The position numbers and the translations under genes are program-made. Below, piece by piece: positions 59,535 through 64,000 of a stretch of DNA of 64,000 bases (the first letter of the stretch is position 1; every line of letters starts with the position of its first letter). The notes beneath the pieces were generated by a model, which was not told where the DNA came from, did not search any database, and saw only the letters and a program-made list of their open reading frames with translations. The DNA comes from Streptomyces sp. OfavH-34-F (GTDB lineage Bacteria; Actinomycetota; Actinomycetes; Streptomycetales; Streptomycetaceae): the NCBI RefSeq assembly GCF_022347745.1, contig NZ_JAKRGC010000001.1:1-64000 (forward strand), in the 5' to 3' direction.

Positions 59535-60140
59535 ATGAGCCGATGGAAACCCGACGCACGAGGCCGCCTTGAGAAGGCGGCGATGGAGCTCTTCAACCAC
59601 CAGGGCTTCGACGCCACCACCGTCGCGGAAATCGCCGCCCGCGCCGAGGTCACCGAACGGACCTTCTACCGGCACTTCGCCGACAAACGGGAAGTCCTCT
59701 TCCAGTCCAACGCCCTGGCCGATGTCCTCGCGCACGCCACGGCCACCGCCGCCAGCCCTCTGGCGCCGCTGGAGGTGATCACCCACGCCCTGACCGAAGC
59801 CGCTTCCGTCTTCGAAGAACGCGAAGACCTGGTACGCCAGCGCCAAGCCGTCATCGCCGCCAATCCCGAACTGCAGGAACGCGAACTGGCCAAACAGGCC
59901 TCACTCGTCTCCACCCTCGACCGCGCGCTCCGGGAACGCGGTCTGGATGCCACCACTGCGGCACTCGCGGCCGAAATCGGGATCGCCGCCTTCAAGGTCG
60001 CCTTCGAACGCTGGATCAACGACCCCGACCAGCGCCCCCTCGCCCAGCACATTCGGGAAACCCTGGACGCCACCCGGCACCTCACCGCACCGCCCGAACA
60101 CGCCGCCGCGACCGACGACGCGAGCGAGAACGCGGCATGA
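59535..60140 (+). CDS. TetR family regulator
   Basis: A 201-residue repressor. The HTH lies at residues about 10-55 (LEKAAMELFNHQGFDATTVA, EIAARAEVTERTFYRHFADK), matching TetR closely. The C-terminal ligand domain is helical and ends in an Ala/Asp-rich tail. It lies divergent to the SDR gene, with three palindromes in between. It probably represses itself and the SDR-hydrolase-MFS genes until a ligand binds. Confidence 0.9.
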   Translation: MSRWKPDARGRLEKAAMELFNHQGFDATTVAEIAARAEVTERTFYRHFADKREVLFQSNALADVLAHATATAASPLAPLEVITHALTEAASVFEEREDLVRQRQAVIAANPELQERELAKQASLVSTLDRALRERGLDATTAALAAEIGIAAFKVAFERWINDPDQRPLAQHIRETLDATRHLTAPPEHAAATDDASENAA

Positions 60141-60250
60141 ATGCAGTGGGCACCCCGAGCAAGGGGCCCGCAGCCATCCGTCCTCGTCGTGTCGGTCTCG
60201 TCGCCGCTGCACGGGTCGCGTAGGTGCCGCAGGTCCGGCGCCAGCGGCCG

Positions 60251-60288
60251 GGGGTGGTCGAAGCCGCCTGCGCGGATTCGACCACCCC
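60251..60288. terminator. Hairpin downstream of tnpA remnant
   Basis: GGGGTGGTCGAA and its perfect complement (12 bp) with a 14-base loop, between the TetR stop and the transposase stop. It can act as a shared terminator for the convergent genes. Confidence 0.65.
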
Positions 60289-60299
60289 AAGCACGTGCG

Positions 60300-61200
60300 C
60301 TACCGCCCGGGGACGGCCTGGTCCTGCGGGTCGAGCTTGGCGAAGTCGACGTCCAGGTGCGGCTCGTACGCCTCCGGCGCCAGGTCGAGTTCGTGGGTGG
60401 AGTACTCGCCGAACCGCATGATCTTCTCGGTCAGGTAGGGCGAGACCTCCGCCAGGTCCTCGGGCTCGACCTTCCAGCCCTCGGCCTGCAGCTCCCGCAC
60501 CGCCTGGGCGATGTCCAGGGTGTTGTGGAAGATCAGGCAGTTGGCGAGCAGGGCGTTGAACTTGACCGCCTTCTCCTGCTCGACCGGGTCGTTGTCGGTG
60601 ATGACACCCCGGTTGCCGAAGCGCACCCACTCGGAGAAGCCGTTGTACGCCTCCACCTTGTTGGTCGCGGCCGTCACCCGCCGGCGCATCTGCGGGTCCG
60701 TCAGGTAGCGCAGCAGCTGGACGGTGCGGATCACCCGGCCCACCTCGCGGAACGCCGCGTAGTGGGCGTTCTTGCGCGACCCGGAGCGCAGGCGCCGCAG
60801 CAGCAGCACGGAGGACACCTTGCCCTCGCGCACCGACAGCGCGACCCGCATCAAGTCCTTGAAGTGCTGCTCGATGAGGTCCCAGTCGATGACGTTGCGC
60901 CCCACCTCGCCGAACAGCGCGTCGATGTGCACGTAGGTGGTCTGCCGGGTGGGACGGAAGAACACCAGGTCCTTCCAGTTGCGGATCCGGGGCATCAGCT
61001 CGAAGCCCAGCAGGTGGGCCAGGCTGAACACCGGGTAGCTCTGGCCCTGCGTGTCCGCGTGGATCGTGGTCGGCTGGATCTCGGACTCGTTCTTCAGCAG
61101 CCCCTCGATGATGTAGACGGCCTCCCACACCCCGCAGGGGATGAAGTGGGTGAACAGCGCGATGTAGGTGTCGGCGACGTGGTGGTAGGCGATGCCGCCG
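60300..61200 (-). pseudogene. tnpA: Tn3-family transposase, 3' remnant
   Basis: The last 300 or so residues of a Tn3-type DDE transposase (normally about 1000): GGIAYHHVADTYIALFTHFI, IHADTQGQSYPVFSLAHLLG, NWKDLVFFRPTRQTTYVHID, NKVEAYNGFSEW and NCLIFHNTLDIA. The conserved Asp of IHADTQGQ and the Glu of KVEAYNGF are kept. Upstream of 61200 the match ends at once and unrelated sequence follows, so all of the N-terminal domain and first catalytic Asp region are lost. It is no longer active by itself. Confidence 0.85.
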
Positions 61201-61210
61201 GGCCGGGAAG

Positions 61211-61258
61211 CGCGCGGGTTCCGAGATTCTCGGGCTGCCCATGACCTGAACCCGCGCG
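61211..61258. repeat. 11-bp inverted repeat at tnpA truncation point
   Basis: CGCGCGGGTTC (61211-61221) and GAACCCGCGCG (61248-61258) are perfect complements around a 26-base loop that itself has GAG-ATT-CTC. It begins ten bases beyond the last tnpA match. It may be the end or attachment site of whatever truncated the transposon. Confidence 0.55.
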
Positions 61259-61382
61259 TCATTCACGATAGATATAGCACCAGCAGACGGGTTGAGATGC
61301 GCAGCGGCCCCCAAATTGCCCTTGTCGGCGTCGTGGCCAGAGGGCTGGGGGCCGCGCGTGTGGTGAGGGGATCAAGGACACG

Positions 61383-62126
61383 ATGGCGTCGACCAAGGCC
61401 ACCAGCAAGATCACTAAGTTGGAACTGACTCCGCTCGGCAGCCGGCCGAGGGCTTGCCCGGATGAGGTGTCAGGCTCCTGGAAGTATCTCAAGGGGGCCC
61501 ACGAGAGTGTCTCTGGGCTGTTCGACACCCTCCATGTGATCCGGCTGAAGTCCGCTGGGGACACCGACCCGCGGGGGCGGCTGTCACACGATCAAACGGA
61601 CCAGCTCAGGGCCGCAATCGTATTCACCTCAGCCGGCCTGGACGCTTGCCTCCGGCGACTGCTCAAGGACGCGCTACCGACCCTGGTCAACGGGAACAGT
61701 GCAGCCGAGGGCAAGTTCAAACAGTTCATCAGCGAGCAACTCAACGAGAAGGCCAGCAAGGCTTTCAGGGCCGCAGTCATTGACCCCGACCCCAGGACGA
61801 AGCTGATCGACATCTATGTAGAGGCTCTGACGGGCTCCAGTCTGCAAGGGCACAAGGACCTACAGAGGGTGCGGAACGCCCTCGGCATCCCAGAGTCAGA
61901 CATAAGCGACAGTTCTCTGGCGGGGCTGAGCCCGTTTTTCGCCGCGCGCAACGAGATCGCCCATGAACTCGACCTCGTCGATCCGACCGGCCGAGGCAGT
62001 TCCAGCCGCCGAGACCGGACGATGACAGCAGTCCGTGACCAGTGCGACGAGGTTCTTCAGCAGGTCAAAGCCTTCGTGGTCAATGCGGTCAAGCAGGTGA
62101 AGGCTGCGGGCAAGGTCACGCCCTGA
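61383..62126 (+). CDS. HEPN-like protein
   Basis: A 247-residue helical protein from ATG 61383, after AAGGAC. The middle has AAIVFTSAGLDACLRRLLKD, a typical first helix of a HEPN fold, and later FFAARNEIAHELDLVDP, in which RNEIAH fits the R-x4-H active-site motif of HEPN RNases. HEPN proteins commonly serve as toxins or abortive-infection effectors. No partner antitoxin is visible beside it. It lies between a transposase remnant and a recombinase gene, that is, in an accessory zone. Confidence 0.6.
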   Translation: MASTKATSKITKLELTPLGSRPRACPDEVSGSWKYLKGAHESVSGLFDTLHVIRLKSAGDTDPRGRLSHDQTDQLRAAIVFTSAGLDACLRRLLKDALPTLVNGNSAAEGKFKQFISEQLNEKASKAFRAAVIDPDPRTKLIDIYVEALTGSSLQGHKDLQRVRNALGIPESDISDSSLAGLSPFFAARNEIAHELDLVDPTGRGSSSRRDRTMTAVRDQCDEVLQQVKAFVVNAVKQVKAAGKVTP

Positions 62127-62152
62127 CGGCGCTCGGCAAATCTCGGTGATGG

Positions 62153-64000
62153 CTATCTGGGTAGCTTCGACGTGCGTTCGGGGTGAGCGGCGTAGATGTA
62201 CTTCATCGCGGTCTCGGCGGCGATACCGAAGACGCGCATGAGGTGGACGGGGTCGGCGGTCTGGCGGGCTTCGTCGAGGATGCGGTCCTGGCGGAGCTTG
62301 GACAGAGTCAGGCCGAGGGGCCGGAAGATGTCGTTCATGACCATGGTGGAGACGGGCGGGAGCCGGTCGTCGGCCACGGTCTGCTGGCTGACCAGGAGGT
62401 AGGGGTTGGCCGTCAGGGGCCACCGCTGGTGGCGGTCGCGGAGCCAGTCGCTCGCGAGGATGTGGGTGAGTTCGTCGAGGTAGACGGTGTGCCCTAGTTG
62501 CCGCCGGACCGTCAGACGGCCGCGAGCGAGGTCGAGATCGGCCAGGAGGAGGCAGCGGGTCTCACGTCGGCCGAGCCCGTGGATGGCGACGAGCGCGACG
62601 ACGAGCTTGGCCATCGGTGTGCCGGCTCGGTCGATCAGGCCGCGGAGTCGGTCGGTGGGAATGGGGACGGGTAGACGTTCGGAGGTGGACAGCGAGGTCC
62701 CGCGGGTGGGGTCGCGGAAGATCAGCCGTTCCTGCTTGAGGGCCTGAAAGAGGCTGCGCAGTGCGCTGAGGAGATCCCGGCCCGTCGGACCGCGCCGTTG
62801 GGCGAGGGCGTCCCGGATGTCGTCCTTGGTGATCTCGCGCAGGCTGGTGACGCGGGCGGCCCAGTCCTTCAGGGCCGGGTGGAGGTAGCCGAGGTACTTG
62901 CGGATCGTCTCGAACGGCATCGCGGCGTGTTCGCGGCGGCCTTCGCCCCGAAGGACCAGGACCCAGCGGCGGAGTTCATCCGCGATGTCCTCGGGGAAGG
63001 TCTGGATGCGCTGGTCGATGGCCCGCTGGTGGATGTCGACTTGCCGGGCGGGGTCGGGGACGACCAGGCCGCGGCGGGTCAGGAACTGCAGGATTCGCCG
63101 TGCGCTGGTGCCCGGCCGGTCGGCGGGCAGCGACCGGATGTCGGCCTCGTGGATGGGGGCATCGGCGCCGAGGCGGGCAAGCAGGATGCGGAGGCTGCGA
63201 GCGGCGAGACGCCGCACCTGTTCGTCCCAGCCCTGCTGCTCCGCATGGTGCCGGAACTCGTCGAGCAGGACCTCGGCCGCAAGGGTGAGGGAAGGCAGGC
63301 GGTCCAGCTCGCCGACGGTGATGCAGGTCCAGTCGCGCCGGGCGTCGAACAGCGCGGTCTGGGCCGGGTTCACCAGGTGCGGCGATGTCGGTGGTGCGGG
63401 CGGGCGCGCGGCGGCGGCTCGTTTCCGGGCCTTGTGGTGCGGTGCGTCGTAGCCGAGAGCCCCGGGGCGGATCGCGAGCCTGGGTGCGAGGTCACCGCCG
63501 AACCACAGTTGAGTCCATATCCCTCTTCGTGCGTCGGGGCCGTGCTGGTCGATGTGGAGACAGCAGGCCCGGCAGATGCCGTTCAGCAGCGGGACACTTC
63601 GGCGTCCGCAGCGACCGCAGTCGCCGACCGGGTGTCTGCCCGGCCACGTGCTCCAGCTGCTGCAGCCCGAGCAGACAGAGCGGAAGCCCCAGCAGTCGCA
63701 GTGCCGACAGCTGCGGTGCGGCTTGGGCGGGATGATGGGCCGACGACGAAGGCGGGGGCGGAGAAGACCGGCCTCGCGCAGGATGTCGGCGACCGCGCTC
63801 TGGCTGCGGGGCAGATCGTCAAGGACTTCCTCGGCGACCAGAGCCTCGCCGTCGGCGCCCCGGACGGCCAGGGCCAGCCGGATCATCCAGCAGGCCGCCC
63901 GCCACCACGCCTTGCTGAAGCCCTGCTCGGCGGCCTGGGCGATGGCGATGGCCTGGAGGCGGTCGTAGTCCGCGAGGTCCCGGTCGCGGATGCGCCGGAC
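62153..64000 (-). CDS. Tyrosine recombinase with zinc fingers, partial
   Basis: The frame stays open to the window end, so the start lies beyond 64000, and 615 codons are visible. An N-terminal helical part is followed by CxxC clusters (CRHCDCWGFRSVCSGC, CGRCGRRS, CRACCLH), a core-binding region (TRRGLVVPDPARQVDIHQRA) and a catalytic-like domain (VALVAIHGLGRRETRCLLLA with the first Arg). The C-terminal boxes are atypical: LSKLRQDRILDEA in place of HxLRHT, and a late KYIYAAHPER as possible Tyr site. It belongs to the large actinobacterial recombinases and may be part of an element extending to the right. Confidence 0.75.
   Translation of the reverse strand, partial: VRRIRDRDLADYDRLQAIAIAQAAEQGFSKAWWRAACWMIRLALAVRGADGEALVAEEVLDDLPRSQSAVADILREAGLLRPRLRRRPIIPPKPHRSCRHCDCWGFRSVCSGCSSWSTWPGRHPVGDCGRCGRRSVPLLNGICRACCLHIDQHGPDARRGIWTQLWFGGDLAPRLAIRPGALGYDAPHHKARKRAAAARPPAPPTSPHLVNPAQTALFDARRDWTCITVGELDRLPSLTLAAEVLLDEFRHHAEQQGWDEQVRRLAARSLRILLARLGADAPIHEADIRSLPADRPGTSARRILQFLTRRGLVVPDPARQVDIHQRAIDQRIQTFPEDIADELRRWVLVLRGEGRREHAAMPFETIRKYLGYLHPALKDWAARVTSLREITKDDIRDALAQRRGPTGRDLLSALRSLFQALKQERLIFRDPTRGTSLSTSERLPVPIPTDRLRGLIDRAGTPMAKLVVALVAIHGLGRRETRCLLLADLDLARGRLTVRRQLGHTVYLDELTHILASDWLRDRHQRWPLTANPYLLVSQQTVADDRLPPVSTMVMNDIFRPLGLTLSKLRQDRILDEARQTADPVHLMRVFGIAAETAMKYIYAAHPERTSKLPR

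Noticed and set aside
1-64000. CRISPR array, rRNA or tRNA genes
   Set aside because: No regularly spaced repeats of 25-40 bases, no rRNA-like stretches and no cloverleaf with GTTC..CCA-type ends were noticed. A covariance search was not possible.
1-64000. Telomere ends of the linear replicon
   Set aside because: Tap and Tpg imply telomeres, but neither window edge shows dense palindromes. The window seems internal.

Overview
The window is high-GC actinobacterial DNA and almost certainly part of a large linear Streptomyces plasmid, or a linear replicon of a close relative. The reasons are the GC-biased codon use, frequent GTG starts, long runs of ATGA/GTGA-overlapping genes and, decisively, an adjacent tap-tpg pair (telomere-associated protein and telomere terminal protein, 44.2-47.2 kb). 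Neither edge shows a telomere, so the window is internal. No rRNA, tRNA or CRISPR array was seen.

Layout. 0-7.3 kb: small plasmid genes of unknown function, two decayed membrane PH-domain genes, a DUF4007 protein, a zinc-ribbon/DUF6884 fusion and the 5' part of a Mom-like DNA-modification gene. 7.3-15.7 kb: an 8.44-kb Tn554-like element inserted in that mom-like gene. It carries two coupled tyrosine recombinases, a frameshifted TnpC-like gene, an HTH-Ser/Thr kinase fusion and a PD-(D/E)xK nuclease-like protein. The shared 6-bp core GGAGCC bounds the element, and joining the two halves at this core restores the mom reading frame. 15.7-24.5 kb: the 3' part of mom, small plasmid genes, a plasmid-borne NAD-dependent DNA ligase and a possible AcrVA2-like protein. 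24.6-28.9 kb: lipoproteins including a secreted HNH nuclease, membrane proteins and a double-HTH regulator. 29.0-40.8 kb: a complete actinobacterial Tad/Flp pilus cluster ending in a giant LysM-BTAD protein. 41.0-50.4 kb: a long minus-strand block of a helicase, tpg, tap and accessory genes. 50.6-54.2 kb: plasmid genes, increasingly decayed. 54.3-64 kb: mobile-element debris (serine recombinase, Tn3 tnpA 3' remnant, partial tyrosine recombinase) around a drug/metabolite module (MFS pump, HSL-type hydrolase, SDR, divergent TetR) and a HEPN-like gene.

Two features tie the plasmid together. First, a recurring promoter (TTGCTT, 17-bp spacer containing CTATGAGTT, TATGGT) lies before at least six transcription units, including ligA, the AcrVA2-like gene and the minus-strand block that runs into tap-tpg-helicase. 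The conserved spacer suggests a common regulator. Second, the Tn554-like element carries a kinase and a nuclease that look like defence cargo, with an inverted repeat over the kinase -10 box that could be its own operator.

Single-base frameshifts recur (tnpC, mom 3' part, 18.13 kb, 47.2-48.2 kb, 53.3-54.2 kb, the MFS gene). They mean either real decay of plasmid genes or indel errors in the assembly. Raw reads would decide.
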